A stretch of 64,000 nucleotides of DNA. Source: Pomacea canaliculata. Taxonomy: Eukaryota; Mollusca; Gastropoda; Architaenioglossa; Ampullariidae. Location: assembly GCF_003073045.1 (NCBI RefSeq), contig NC_037593.1, positions 12,532,735 through 12,596,734 of the forward strand. Reading direction: 5' to 3'. Below are positions 1 to 12,518 of the stretch, piece after piece. The stretch's first letter is position 1. Every line of letters begins with the position of its first letter. The notes beneath the pieces were generated by a model. The model was not told the DNA's origin. It did no database searches and worked only from the letters and a program-made list of their open reading frames with translations. A program made the translations under genes and the position numbers.

Positions 1-1
1 G

Positions 2-166
2 GGAAAACAGCGAAGAGGTCTGAACATACAGAAGCGTCGAACACCAAGAGCAGCAGCTGTAGTTGAAAAGAAAATGCTTGCTGCAAACAGAAAAGGAGCA
101 AGAAAAGGAGCAAGAAAAGAAACAAGAAAAGAAACAACAAAAGAAACAAGAAAAGAAAAATGTTAA
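2..166 (+). CDS. Possible 3' end of a lysine-rich protein (partial, left edge)
   Basis: From base 2 a frame is open for 54 codons and stops with TAA at 164-166. The product is rich in Lys, Arg, Glu and Thr; its last 25 residues are short K-E-T-R and K-G-A-R repeats, as in basic tails of nucleolar or ribosome-biogenesis proteins. The family was not recognised. There is no upstream sequence to show a splice acceptor or start. The repeats are encoded by A-rich runs of aagaaac/aagaaaag type, so simple-sequence DNA that happens to be open is an equally good explanation. An AATAAA lies at 169-174, directly after the stop, which is very close for a real 3' UTR. Confidence 0.22.
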   Translation, partial: GKQRRGLNIQKRRTPRAAAVVEKKMLAANRKGARKGARKETRKETTKETRKEKC

Positions 167-269
167 GAAATAAAATATTTTCTGGAAGTTTAAAAACGTA
201 ATGGAGTGAGAAAAAATTAATTAACTAAAGAACTATGACTAAAAATGACCCCCTCTTTTTCCGGACAAA

Positions 270-323
270 AAAACAACAACAACAACAAACAAACAAACAA
301 AAAAAAAAAAAAAAAAAAAAAAA
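270..323. repeat. A-rich simple sequence, (AAC)n-(AAAC)n-poly(A)
   Basis: An (aac)n run passes into (aaac)n and then about 25 consecutive A. It produces artificial poly-Lys and poly-Phe frames on the two strands. It could be the degraded tail of a retroposed copy, but no body was recognised next to it. Confidence 0.8.
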
Positions 324-3139
324 CGAGCACGAAGAGAAAGAAATTTGAGGTAAAAAGAGAAGAAATCGAAGAAAAGGAACATCATTACACTACAATCATT
401 GTTTTGGAAGGAAAGCACTTTATGTCTTATATATATTCCAATCCTGAAGTGTTTCACAAGATGATTTTTTGAAATATAATTTTAAATTTATTTTGCACAC
501 GAAGCAGCTGTTTTCTTTTAGATGTATTATTTGATACCGAGGTCTTGATGCTGACTGCCTCTGCTGTCAGACGAGCATGCTTGCTTTATTTCACCACACG
601 ACCCGCCATTAAACATCGTCGACGACTCAACGCCCAGGACGAACTTGATTTCCGGGTCGACAAACTAATACTCAGGTCAAGAACATGGATGGTCCGAATG
701 ATTTTGTGTCCGTTTAGGTAGGTCTCAGGTTACAGTGAAAACTGCTGCTTCCAGTTCCCAAGACAACCTGGTCAGTTCAAGAACATCCACTGGGCTGACC
801 TGCTCTGTGCCACAGTCACTTTCTGGTTTGCAGTAAGTGTGTTGACTGATGTTTTCAATGAGAATAAAATGAAAATGTATATAATTTTGTGATCAGTCTT
901 TATAGCAGATGGTGTACAATGATCTTAGTTTTACCACAAACGTCTGAGGAATGTGACTGTCGTGACCACAGTATACTTCTGTTTTATGGGAACTTACACA
1001 TCTTGCCTTGTCTTATGCACATAATCTTACACACCCGGGGGCTAATCCATGTACCCTGGAAGCGCACCCCGTTATAGTTGGTGGAGATGTTTTTTATTTT
1101 ATTTATTGAGTTTGGAACAAGACAGGAAAGACAAAAGGCTTCCACGATTATGTTAAGGTCTTGAAAAGAAACTATGAAAGTGTGCTGACTATGACTTTCT
1201 TCTTCTTTTCCTTTTTTGAGAATGTTGTACATGTGGAAAGCTGTATTGTGGAAATTAAACACAGTTAACATGATGCTTTTCCCGGTTGGTCGTTTGTGAC
1301 GCACATTAGGTGTTCTGTTGCAGTAACCTTCAAATCCAGCGGCCATTCACTTGTACTTAAATACTTACTATGGTAATGTTTATCTTTTATATTGTCAAGT
1401 TTACTTCACTGTATGTACACATTTTTTGTTGATTGTTTTGGATTTGTGTTGGATGTTACATAGAGTGGGAAACACTTTTTCTTTTGTTGCCAGTCAGGCA
1501 TGAGATGCTTGCATGTTCTGTTTCCTTTCCTTTTTTTCCTTTTGATGACTGCCGCGACGAAGGACTCCGTTCGAACGAGTCTTACCTTCCACCCGCTACC
1601 CAACAGGTAGCCTGGCTTCATATTTTTGAGTTTTCTAAGCCAAGCAGGGGCAGTGGGGTCTCTCTCTCACACACACACACGTACTTGATTATCCCTCAGA
1701 AGGACTTACTAAAGCCCATCAGCTTCAATGGGGTAAAAAACCACGCTGTCTGTTGTGTTATTCTCGCACGACTGCTCCCACCCGACTCTGTAACGAGTGG
1801 GGTACATAATACAGCACACTAGTGTGTACCACACATTCACTTTATTGCAGTTATTGCAATTATTTGTAACACAGAGATGATGGTGAATTTCAAGATAGTC
1901 TGTATTCGCACTCGGCTGTTTGTTGGAATAAGATGGTCTACGAATTTCATTTTTTTATTAATAAATAATACAGGACTTCAGTAATGAGGACATCTGTAAT
2001 TTTAATATTTTGAATTAATTTGTCTGCAAGTAGCATTTTAAGCTATTAATCGTCAGGTTTTGATTCTCCACTGACTGAAATCTGAAAATTAAATTTGCCA
2101 AAAACAACATTGTCCAGAACTATAGGCTCCCAAAGCCAGTTTCATTACTACGATATTACTAATAGGTATGCACTGCAATTTGACTGAAATCCCCCTTTAT
2201 GTACATGATAATATGTTGAAAATAAATTGTGCTTTGAAACTCATTGTTTAGAAGTGGAGCAGAAGGGCGTATTCAGGTGTCGAAACATCAACAGGAGTTC
2301 TCTTAAGAGTATGTAGAAACAGTGTTTGAAGTCTCTCATAATTCTGATGTTACTTATGTGACTGTAGTTACCTTACATTTCATAAACATTGTATCTGTAA
2401 TTATTCTTTGAGATCACCCCTGGGTCAATGGTTGCCATTTTAATATTATTTTTTCTCCTTTTAAATAACTTATTATCATTTTAATCTTACTTTAATCTTA
2501 TTGGGACTTGATATCATGAATACCAACTAACTTAGTATCACTTGTTGTCATTGTAATATCATTTGTTGTCATTTTGAGCTTTCTTGTACAGTTCAAAAGT
2601 CATGAAACTATCCTTCGTTTCAATTTATTTGAAGCCAGTTTGTAAGGCTACTTTTAACTAGAAAAAATTGCATCTTATGATCTTTATAACCTAATAGTAA
2701 TAGATGTTACCACACCAATTCTTATTGTGTTACCATATTTCAAACACATTAGTATATTCAACAAAGAGTAATAGCTGTGCTGATGTACATTTGCTTATTT
2801 TTCATTTTTTAATTACATCACTTATGTTTTACTTATTGGCCCATTAAGATTTACTGGTGTCATTTTTATTTGCGTCTACGTGAACAAATATTCGTTGTAT
2901 TTCTAATAAAAACATTCACATTAAATCAAAGACGGCGATGTTTATATTTGTGTATGTATGTGTTTATACATATATACGTATAAAAGCATTAAATATTTGA
3001 GATATATATATAGGCAAAAATCATTTTTCTACCTCTCTCTTCGCACCCGCTGCGGATTTATTGTTTTTTTCTCGACTTTTAGGCACAGGTATAAATGGCA
3101 GAGAACTTTCGTTGTATGAAACTTTGATTGTTTCAACAT

Positions 3140-3235
3140 GACACATACATACATATATATAAAACCCCACACGCACACACGCATGCACACACACACACTA
3201 TACACTCAGCACACACGCATACACACACAAAGCTA
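3140..3235. repeat. CA-rich microsatellite
   Basis: An imperfect (ca)n and (acat)n stretch. Similar dinucleotide tracts occur at 1660-1680 (TC then AC), 6912-6930 (TG), 7926-7952 (TG then AG), 34360-34500 (CA-rich), 45650-45675 (TG) and 47340-47390 (TG/AG). Confidence 0.7.
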
Positions 3236-4100
3236 TTCCTGTAAACATCACGAGACACAATGAAACATTATACAAGATACATTTGTAAGCAGTAATCACA
3301 ATAAAGCAATGTATTTTTCTACTCTCATTCATCTTAGAAAAGTGACAACAGTTCACTGCGTATGTCGTCAACCGGCGTGATTCGTACATACCTAGACAGA
3401 TACAATCACAGTCGTGATCTTTATATATCATCTGAACATATTATTCATGCTTAAATCAAGATCACTCCCAAAAAAGAAACTAAATAAAACTGTCACGCTT
3501 TCGGGAAAAATCAGAATAATTCAAGAGCAATTATGTAAAATCTATATAATGAGTGAAAGAAAGATGTACCACGAAAGACGAAAACCGGAGTTTATGAAAA
3601 GGATAGTATTTAAATAGTGTGACAACTAATCAACTGAAAAACATTATATGTACAAAATGTAATCATGTAAGTTACAGCAGGTCAATATGTAATACGACAG
3701 ACATGATCAATGACACATCACATATAATTAAAGAAATGACAACAAAACAAGTAAAATATTTGAATACCGCTACGTTTGTGGTTTTATTCGACGAATTAGT
3801 CTGTTGATTCACACATACTCTTTTCTTTTAGTGAGGAGTGTGTGAAAAGGATTCGGGTATCAACACACGAATGTCCTTTATCTGGCCAGCTACTGATGTT
3901 GATTATACTTTGGGTCGACATAGATGACAGTATCATTGCCAAGATTACCATTCATACTATGTCATACAAGATGGCCACCTTTATTCTATTTTTACAATCC
4001 AGGATCTGGATTTGTGAAAATAATTACAGTTACTTTAGTTGTCTCCTCCTCGACTGTGTTTTTCCGTACAATTCATTTAATGGTGACAAGTGCGTGGATG

Positions 4101-5723
4101 TTATTTGGCCTTGCCTAGTACAAGACTGCCACACTCCTGCCGAAATCTGGCGCTGCAGAAGCTGTAGACGAGCGGGTTCACCGCACAGTTGACGAAGTAG
4201 GAGCGGAGGGCGATGTTGTAGATGTTCAGCTCCCACCCCTCCAACCCCTTCCCAACGTCATCAGACACCGCGCGTGCGATGATGATGAGGAGGTGTGGAA
4301 GGTAGTTGACGATGAAGACAGCGGTGAGGACAAACATCATCATCGTGGTGCTCTTCGGGATCTTCTTGACCATGCTGCCTCGCGACCGTGTTAGTCGCCT
4401 CCCTTGTTTCTTGTCTGTTTTCGCAAGAGAGGAGCTCTTTCGGCTGTGAGTACGAAAGATTGATTTGGTTAAAGATGAGTTTGATGGTTTTCCATTCCCC
4501 AGCCTTTTCGTGCCATTCGCAGTGACTTGAAATGATGTTTCGTTGATGAGCTCTCCTGAAGTGGAGTCGTGATCGTGCTGTGCAGCAGCAGTAGTTACCG
4601 TGGAATCCTGCGTCATGTTGATGGCGGTTGATGATTCGTCGCGAAGACAAATTGGACGTGGTCCAGGCCCTGCCGCCATGTTGGACGTATCGGAGAGTAA
4701 CATTTCTTGGCTGCGGCTCTGCCCACCTAGCAGACGAACATTGCAGGCCTCGTCATTTGACGGCTTCACGAAGAGAACCCGCCACTGATTGTCTGCTTGA
4801 GATTTCGGCAAACGATTTGAAGAATCGATGTCGGAATTCGACGAACTAGCCGGCAGCTCCGACACAGCCGATTTCATCCTGGTGTCGGACGTAGTGGTGT
4901 CGTCGTCGTTGTTGTACGACGGCTTCTGCCAGCCTCCCCTGCCTCCGACAAAGAAGTTTGGACGTCCCTGTCCGGTGGGGTTGACTCTGGTGACGTTCTT
5001 CGAGCTTTTCCGGTGCCTCCACAGCTGACGTCCGACGCCGGCGTAGGATGTGACCATGATGGCCACGCAGCTCACGAAGGCCAAAGCCATCAGCGCGTTG
5101 TAAGCCATCGGGAACGGCGTCGACACGAAAGCATCGTCGATGGAGCACGTCACGCCCGTGACGTTAGTCACACCTGTGGAGATGGTGTGACGTCCGTTCA
5201 AGATGCCAAACGGGATGGTGAGGGCGAGTGCGAAGCCGATGCATGCAGCCAGGGAAGCCCCGAGTTGGCCGAGTGTGTTCTGCTGAGTCAGCAGGGGTTG
5301 GCAGATCTTACGATGTCGGTCCCGCGCCACGGCCACCAAGATTGCGGCCGAGACTAATGTCAGAAAGCTGTTGAGAGAGCGGAAAATGCGACATAGCCAA
5401 GGTAAGTCGAAGGTGAATGCAAACCGGATGTCGAGGATCTCACCGGGAAGTGACGTCACGTTGGCCAGCAGATCGAAGACGCTCATGACCAGGATGTAGG
5501 TGCGTGTGGCACTGGGTTTGAACCTCTGGTAGTAGACCAGGAACACCATTGTGTTGCCCACCACGCCGAGGATCATCAAGAGGCTGATGTAGATCAACGT
5601 GGCCAACATTGATCTCGCCATCTTTTTGTTCAGTTCGTCGAAGTATTCGTCATCGATGAGCTGCTCGAGGCTGGTGTTAAAATACATACTGGTCAACGTT
5701 GTGACGTGGTTTGTTTCTTCCAT
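4101..5723 (-). CDS. Class A (rhodopsin-like) GPCR, orphan, intronless
   Basis: A 540-residue seven-helix receptor in one exon. Approximate helices: TM1 41-64 (G-N motif at 56-57), TM2 75-97 (D84), TM3 111-133, TM4 154-176, TM5 206-230, TM6 460-484, TM7 501-523. C111 and C193 can form the usual TM3-ECL2 disulfide. The DRY box reads DRH (135-137); the TM7 motif is NPLVY (516-520). N16 and N187 are likely glycosylation sites. The TM6 CWxP motif reads NYLP (473-476), and the usual TM4 Trp and TM5 Pro are absent. The third intracellular loop is about 229 residues, rich in Ser/Thr, Asn and basic residues, with many possible phosphorylation sites. It acts in the plasma membrane and should couple to G proteins; the ligand is unknown. 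The first ATG of the open frame fits a short glycosylated N-terminus. Intronless receptors of this kind are common in lophotrochozoans. A peptide or amine ligand is inference. Confidence 0.9.
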   Translation of the reverse strand: MEETNHVTTLTSMYFNTSLEQLIDDEYFDELNKKMARSMLATLIYISLLMILGVVGNTMVFLVYYQRFKPSATRTYILVMSVFDLLANVTSLPGEILDIRFAFTFDLPWLCRIFRSLNSFLTLVSAAILVAVARDRHRKICQPLLTQQNTLGQLGASLAACIGFALALTIPFGILNGRHTISTGVTNVTGVTCSIDDAFVSTPFPMAYNALMALAFVSCVAIMVTSYAGVGRQLWRHRKSSKNVTRVNPTGQGRPNFFVGGRGGWQKPSYNNDDDTTTSDTRMKSAVSELPASSSNSDIDSSNRLPKSQADNQWRVLFVKPSNDEACNVRLLGGQSRSQEMLLSDTSNMAAGPGPRPICLRDESSTAINMTQDSTVTTAAAQHDHDSTSGELINETSFQVTANGTKRLGNGKPSNSSLTKSIFRTHSRKSSSLAKTDKKQGRRLTRSRGSMVKKIPKSTTMMMFVLTAVFIVNYLPHLLIIIARAVSDDVGKGLEGWELNIYNIALRSYFVNCAVNPLVYSFCSARFRQECGSLVLGKAK

Positions 5724-8700
5724 TATCCCTTCACCACCCTGTAACCCACAAGGAGCATACTATTTGCAGCAGTAACTTTTTGCAAAATATCATAATAGTT
5801 TTTTTTTACAATAAATTTAAGAGATTTTGCACTCTCATACACTGTCAAAAAAGCCTGAGACAGAGTCTTCCACACTACACGAAGGAAATCAAATGTAATT
5901 TCGGTAAATAGAAAATTGTCGGAACAAGGAAATTCTCAAACATCTGTAAGGAAAAGAATAAACGCGCATTGCATTAAAATTTTAAGAATAACAAAAATAT
6001 TAACTACAATGTTTCCCTATTTACTCAAAGCAACAGAAATTTAGTTCATTTAGCACAAATACTTTCTGGACCAAGATAGTAGGCACGTGTCCTCAACATG
6101 ATGTAAAGGAGCTTGTCGTCTGCGGACAGCATCGAAGGACGGACAGCACAAAATAAAATGAAGGAAATGAGTTCTGCAATGGGGATTGAGATAATGGCGA
6201 TGCTAATAAAATGATAAGATCATCATGACAGGAACGATAGTATTACAGGCTCAAAAAGATTTAAATTGGTGCCTTGAGAATTAATTAGTAAATCTGACTA
6301 CTTACATGCTAGCGTGAAAAGACCTTATAACGGAAGTGACAAGAGATAAACACCCAAACTTTGTGATTTGAACCTTTCACTGTATCTGCTTCCTCTACAT
6401 AGGAAGGAGCACAAAGAACACTATTCATTATTTGATACGAACTGGACTACGGACTTTTTACAGGTCACGTGATGTTATTGAAATCTCTGATGATGTGCGC
6501 TGAGTGGTTAATTGTTATTGCTGTGTAAAGCTCTGCTTTTAAGAGTCATTTAAAGCTCTTCAAAACATCCAGTAAACATGCTTCAAGCTCAGGAAACCGA
6601 CCCCTGTAAAATACTCTATGTTGAGATCACCTTATAAGCACAGTGAAGAACCTTAGAAAAATGGAAAATTGTCAATCACTAAACGATCAACTCAACTCAC
6701 AAACGCTCTGCCATCGAGAAATAAAACCAGTTCGAGTCTTTACCAAGAGTGCTGACCTATCGTTCGAGACTGTAACAATCCAGAAAACACGATGACATCA
6801 GTTGAAGTCCATATCCTTGATGGTCTAGGACTCTAGGTCTTTCTTTTCTGTAGTTTGTTACTGGCGGTTCGATCACAATTGACCCGGTACCACAGACTTT
6901 GGTTTCGTTTGATGTGTGTGTGTGTGTGTGCACATGCGTATTTATTTATGTGTAGTATAAATTTCCCTCCCTGCTGGGGCACGCTTAGTAGCACTTGAGT
7001 GCACTTACCCTATTCGTGATGTTATCCAGTCAGCTGGCATGTACTTCATCTAGTGACAAAGCTTTGTGTCGGGAAGCCATTATATATCAGTTTATACCAT
7101 TAGGCTGGAGGATGTCAATTGAAAGCTTAACCCCTCCACTGGAGGCGCTCTTCACTCGGGTCTGTACTGCTTCCGCTGGACGTTGGCTTTCAAGTTCATG
7201 CGCCAACAATAAAAGCAATGCTCAATAACGAGTGGTTACGCACACAAACACATCGTGACTGTTCACATCCTTGTCTGTTGTAGTCTGATTTATGTATTTG
7301 TATAATCAGAGATGAAGCACACTTACTACTCATTATCTCACCATCGCCATCCTAATGCGGGAGGCGAACCTGGCGACATAAATAGGTCATGAGCTAGAGA
7401 GAACTTTTGAGGAAATTCTGCTCACACAAAGTGTGGTGAGTGACAGGGGTTAGTGAGATAACGAGGGCAAATAGAGGCAGGGAAGATAAAAGACCCATCG
7501 GACGACAAAAGACCTGCCACAGACTTCGATGGAGAAAATGTACATCAGCTCTGTGATCAAGTCGTCGTCACTGTTATAAATTTAATTGTCCACTTTCAGC
7601 CTTCGATTCCTCAAACACACGATGATGATGACGACGACGACACCATGACAAAAATCATGAACTAAGAGCATGAGTGAAGATCTCAGGAGTGAGCGGAATA
7701 ATTCGTTTGCTTATGCAAGATATTTTGTAAAGAGATGGGTGTTGATGATTTCAAAGCTACGATTTTTAACACAGAAACGGGTTCTTTGAATAAGCGGCAT
7801 ACATGTTTCTGGACTTCTCATTTTCTGTGTCTATTTGCACATCATGTTTCTATCAGCGCTTTTCTCACAATGACAAAATTCTCTTTCTCTTTCAACTTAT
7901 CACCCCCCTCTTACTGTGCGTGCGCAGGTGTGTGTGTGAGAGAGAGAGAGAGGAGATCATCAAACGGACTTCATGTCAAAGCGTTTGCTACCGGTAGGAA
8001 AATTCTTGATTATTATTATTGCTGCTGAAATATACACCGCTATTAAACTTTTTAACACGATACAGATGGTAGTACTGTTACCATGAAAAATTGTTTTCAT
8101 TCTCATGAAAGGACTCTCTATGAATATCCGCCTTTTCGGAAAATTATACATTTATGAAACCTTTCACCCCAATTGTCAGCCTCACCACTTCCGGGTCTGA
8201 TGCCGGCTCATTGATGATGACTGAAATTGTAGAGTGAATTTTTCTCTGTGGAGAATGATAAATGCGCCACACACATTTGACTTTAATTAGTTTCAAATGT
8301 TCAGTCTTCTAACTTTTGTTAAAACAGAACAGACAAAATATCGAGACTAATGTGGACATAAGTATTTGCAGCAGACCATGTGACGCCTCTGGTTTCCGAG
8401 AAGCGTGATTCTTCGTCGGGATCATCTTGTTTTCACTTTCAGTGATCTATATTCTACATAATGTCAATGTGCGGATACTTAATAATTCTACTCTTTAATG
8501 CAAAGATGATTAAACTAGACAAGTGATCAGAGGGTAAAGTTCGGGGGATTTCAAGGGACACAACTCCTCGGGAGAGGAACAACTAAAAATGATAGCGTCC
8601 CTTTTTCAACTCTCAGGTGCTGGAGAGTAGGAAAGTGCAAGCGCGGGTTAGCCTTTAGACTCTAAACACAGCCAGGGTCGCAGAGGTAGTTAAACAAATT

Positions 8701-9077
8701 ACCGTTTTTATCATCTATTGTAATTTTTTTTTATCTTGACTCTTTAACCAAGTTAAAACTTATTCTTAAGTGGTTCTTGTATTGTCTTTCATGGATGTCA
8801 AGAAACTATAAATCACAGTGTAAACTGTGTTAAACGATACGTTTTCAAAAAGAAACTTGATTAATTTGAGCAACGATGTTATAATGTACATAGAAGAGTA
8901 TGAGAAGAGTTGGTGTCACATAGGCCTGTTTATTTTGCAGATTACGTTTAAATTTTGTGCTTTTGTTTAATTAAGAATTAATGTAGTTTTGTAGTGATCT
9001 TTGCAAGAATTTCAGTTACTAATCATTTTGGGTAATCGGTGTTATTTCACATTCAGAGAATTACACCATACTCATCA
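5724..9077. other. Intergenic; 5' side of the GPCR and 5' side of the SANT gene
   Basis: The minus-strand GPCR and the plus-strand SANT gene diverge from here, so both promoters should lie in this 3.35 kb. No TATA box or CpG-rich block stands out. It contains a TG microsatellite (6912-6930), a TG/AG one (7926-7952) and, near 7711-7745, a short segment related to one at 29312-29345. No coding region was supported. Confidence 0.45.
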
Positions 9078-10563
9078 ATGACAACAAGGAGGAGGTTCCG
9101 CTACAATACCCAGCTTGATTTAGATCTCATGGACCAAGTAGTTTTAGTGAACCCCTGGGACAGGAACAAGTCATGGGAAGATGTGGCGAGAGCAGCACGG
9201 ACCGTGCAGCCTCTGTTCACTACAGTGACCACTAAGAGTTTGATGGACAGAGCTAAAATGCTCATAATGAAGAGGAAAGAAAATGAGCTTGGTGTTGGAA
9301 TGTATGTCTCCATCATTTTTAACAATTAAAGTAAGATTAGAGATTTACTGTTATATATTACTATAATATATTCTCTATTATTTCATCCAGAAATGTCATC
9401 AGTCCTTCATGGCATCTGTTCACAAGGCCACTGGCTTTGCCATAATATAGCCATGATACAGCTTTATTTGCTGGCTCGGTGCTAAACGCTAGTCATTGCT
9501 TCCTTTATTCCTTTTATGTGGTTGAGAACGATTGGTTTTAAATGCTCTTTTTTCAATAGGATTTTATTTCCTGCATAAAAATCAGTTTGTGATTAATGCA
9601 AAAGAAAATTTCAGAAAGTGAACGGTCTACCTTGTGCTAACTAATTGTACAAACCATTGGAACCATATCTTAAGTTCATCAATAGCCATTGCAGAGAAAG
9701 TAATTGTGCCATTGCAGTGCTTTCAAACGTTGCTTGCAGTTCAGGAATTGACTGTAAAGAAATGCCAGAGCTCATAAGAACAGTTGATGAAGCAATAGTT
9801 CTGTGGGAAGCTGAAATAGATGCAGAGAAGGAGAGAAAAGCTGCTGGGAAACCAATCACATCTCTGAATGCAGATCATATTAATCGAATTTGTGCCCCTG
9901 TCATTGCCAGCATTAGATGTAATGACATTCCTTCACCTTCAACTTCAGACTCCTCAAACACAGGTAGTTGTGTTTTAGTAAGTGCATTGCATATTTATAA
10001 TAATCCAAGATTCTTAACTTAGAATAACAGGTTCTCTAGACACATTTTTTGTTATGTCAATTTGTATGTCTAATGTTTTTTTCCTACCTTTTGACAGAAT
10101 GTGAGTGCAGGTACATCCATAAACTGAGAGATTGAACTAAACTAAAGGAATCGATACTGAAATTCTTTTAGCAAACAAACAGAACATCCGTGTATTTTTG
10201 TTAAAAGTTGAATGCTATTTATATTACCATAAAATGCTCAATGTATAACTTTATGGTTGTTCAACTCTTGCAGAATGCTTGAAACGCAAACAGACTTCCG
10301 ATTCTAAATTTGATGCTCTTCTAGCTGTCTTAGACAAACTAATCAGACGAGATGAGGAGAAACACAAGAGACAGATAGAATGGGAAAGAGAAGAAAGAGA
10401 ATACAGAAGAGCTGAAGCTGAAGAGGAGAGGCGTTTACGAAGAGAGGAGCTGGAAGTTCGAAGGCAGGAACTAATGTTGCAGGCAAAGCGTGAAGATGCA
10501 CAGCAGAAACGAGATGCTGCAATACTAGACTTTCTCATGAAGCATACAAAACCAAACACTTAA
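9078..10563 (+). CDS. Myb/SANT-like DNA-binding protein with coiled-coil tail
   Basis: Three coding exons: 9078-9301, 9740-9963, 10274-10563 (introns in phase 2 and phase 1), giving 245 residues. Residues about 8-75 look like a Myb/SANT-like trihelix: conserved Trp in N-P-W and K-S-W-E-D-V contexts, then K-S-L-M-D-R and a basic helix ending M-K-R-K. Exon 2 holds an acidic helical linker. Exon 3 is a continuous Arg/Glu-rich coiled coil (about residues 155-240) ending near K-H-T-K-P-N-T. The start is the first ATG after a candidate acceptor at 9055-9056. Such proteins are frequent in mollusc genomes; many derive from the DNA-binding protein of Harbinger-type transposons. A nuclear DNA-binding role is inferred. 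No partner transposase was found nearby, so it is either domesticated or an orphaned transposon gene. Confidence 0.72.
9405..9490 (+). mobile_element. SINE 3'-core fragment in intron 1 of the SANT gene
   Basis: This partial copy matches the 3' half of the SINE at 12841-13033: a ggcatctgtt block, then a ccatgatacagc block and ctggctcggtg before a taaac-type end. The tRNA-like head is missing. It lies in the same orientation as the gene. Confidence 0.6.
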
Positions 10564-12502
10564 TGGATCAGAGACGGTCCTGTATGTACCAATTTTAATA
10601 TGTCCTCTCATAGCGTGGCTTGCAAATTTGGCAGTCTAGATGCATGTTGACAGGGAAGCAGTCACTAATTAAAACTGCTAGTGTATTTTCTAGCAAGTTT
10701 CTTCCCTATAACTGCTTTTAGTTTCTGCTGTACAGGACAACCAGTGGATATGTCTTTGGCATCAAAACTGCAGTGTTGTGACTCAAATATTGTGGCAAAT
10801 GGTAGCAGTATTAATGAGATCATAGACAGTGAAAGAGCTCATTACAATCAATGATGGAAGAGGGATTCAGAGGAAGCTGTGGAAAAGACCACCCACTTCT
10901 GCACAGTTGGACGTGTACACATCTGATGACTTTGGAATTAATTACTTTTGGTGACCTCTGGACCCAAATTTTGTTGAGAAGATGAGCAAAGTTAATGAGA
11001 TTGGACACAAGGGAATAGTTTATTGCAAGAATGAAGTAAGGTGCTAAGAGAGATGTGCATGATTAACAGTATACAAGTGGGGTGATAAAGATCATCAGGC
11101 AAGCCTCTTTCTGCAGAGTTTAAAAGGTCACATCCGAGGACCTTGCAGGTGATGTAGACCTTTTGACCTCAAATCATCTTTTATATGCAGTTGTGTAATT
11201 TTCTTTAAACACTGGTGACATAGAACTGAAATAGACTATTGAGGACGCACACACTAAAGGGGCCTTAAACTGTGTGAACTCTTTGGTCAGCTGATCAGGT
11301 GCATTTCTTTGACTGCTACCCCTTTAAATAGTGGGAAACAACTGTTTTCAGCTTGCAGCTGTGGCAGTTGTATTGCACAACATGTTTTTGAAAAGGCAAG
11401 AGATAAATACTCTTTGACAATATGTCTGTTGAAAAACGGTTGTTGACAAGATGGCAACTACTAATTTTGCACAAAAGCGCAGAGCCTTTGAGAGAGAAAG
11501 GCCTGTAACTTTTCTGCCAGAAAGTTTTTACTCACATAAATGCTTCCTTATCACCTGAAGAAGATGATGACTGAAAGTGAAAACAGTGCAGTTTTCAAAG
11601 TCTGCTTCATAAAGGCATCTGTGTTTAGGGAGAAGTAAGAAGCACTTATTGGTGTGCATCTGGGGTTGCCTAGTATGTTTGACCTAGCTTTCAGGTGTGG
11701 TACACTCAAAAGAAGATCAAGGAAGTTTTCAGTGAAAGAAACACTCAAAGATCTTGTGTCCCTTTTCTCGTTCACCATCCCAAGAAAATGTTGTGAATGA
11801 CTCTTCTTGAATGTGGGAGAAATGTCTTTAAACTTTCATTAGCACTTAGGGGCAATATTTTAACTAACATGTTTTAGCCATTTCTTGACTGTGGATACCT
11901 TTTCTTTTTTTTTTAATGCAACAATAGTAATCAAGAAGGATATAAATTTTTCTATAAATTTATATTTATATCAACTGTATAGACTCGGCTCTTTTTTTTT
12001 TTAATTTGAAAAGTTCATATTTTAAAAGAAATTTTAAAAAATTGTCAGTGGTAGAGTCTTCAAATAAAAGTCATCTTTCACCAGAGTTCTTTCAAAAACC
12101 CCAAACTATTGTTTACCAGAAAAAAAGGGACACTGAAAGTGTTTAAGAAATCCAGTCAGGTTCAAAATTTTACAAATTTTGATAGGTAGAGACAATATCT
12201 ATTCTGTATTCAGTGCTTGAAATACAACCATTTATTTCTTAAGCTCAAAGTTGGCAATTTCCATCTGTAATCAGCAAGTACCACAACTTAAACACAAGAT
12301 TATTTAGACTTCAAGTAGCATGTGGCCAAAAGCAGCAGCATAAATTCTGACAAAACCTGGAGATTATTTACAATTACCAGTGTATCTATTCGTACTACTG
12401 CACATGCATTGTCACAGACGGAAATTAAGTGAGGAACTGTATCAAAATCCATTGAAGCTCTATCAGCTTTGGCCAGTTTTTTCTGTCTTTTTATAACCAA
12501 CC
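10564..12502. other. 3' flank of the SANT gene, no gene recognised
   Basis: This is AT-rich and begins with the presumed 3' UTR of the SANT gene. Open frames at 10820-11008, 11551-11778 and 12300-12500 (minus) show no domain, no codon structure and no splice support. No transposase or other partner of the SANT gene was seen. Confidence 0.45.
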
Positions 12503-12518
12503 AACCATCTTATTGGTT

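Larger units (their letters stand above)
167..4100. other. Non-coding stretch, no gene recognised
   Basis: About 3.9 kb between the left edge and the GPCR stop codon. All open frames here are short, lack family similarity and are often driven by simple sequence. The part nearest the GPCR lies downstream of that minus-strand gene and may hold its 3' UTR. Nothing else could be supported. Confidence 0.5.

Noticed and set aside
239..472. Poly-Lys and poly-Phe frames on the two strands
   Set aside because: They are produced entirely by A-rich simple sequence at 270-323; no domain and no splice support.
1406..1822. Possible tRNA from a gttcgaac palindrome near 1570
   Set aside because: No acceptor stem, no A box at proper distance and no anticodon arm could be drawn.
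4846..5357. Long frames on both strands inside the GPCR (5013-5357 plus, 4846-5148 minus)
   Set aside because: They are shadows of the GPCR coding sequence in other frames, with no membrane segments or domain of their own.
6995..8151. Several 60-100 codon frames upstream of the SANT gene
   Set aside because: No domain, no consistent splice sites, and microsatellite content explains part of them.
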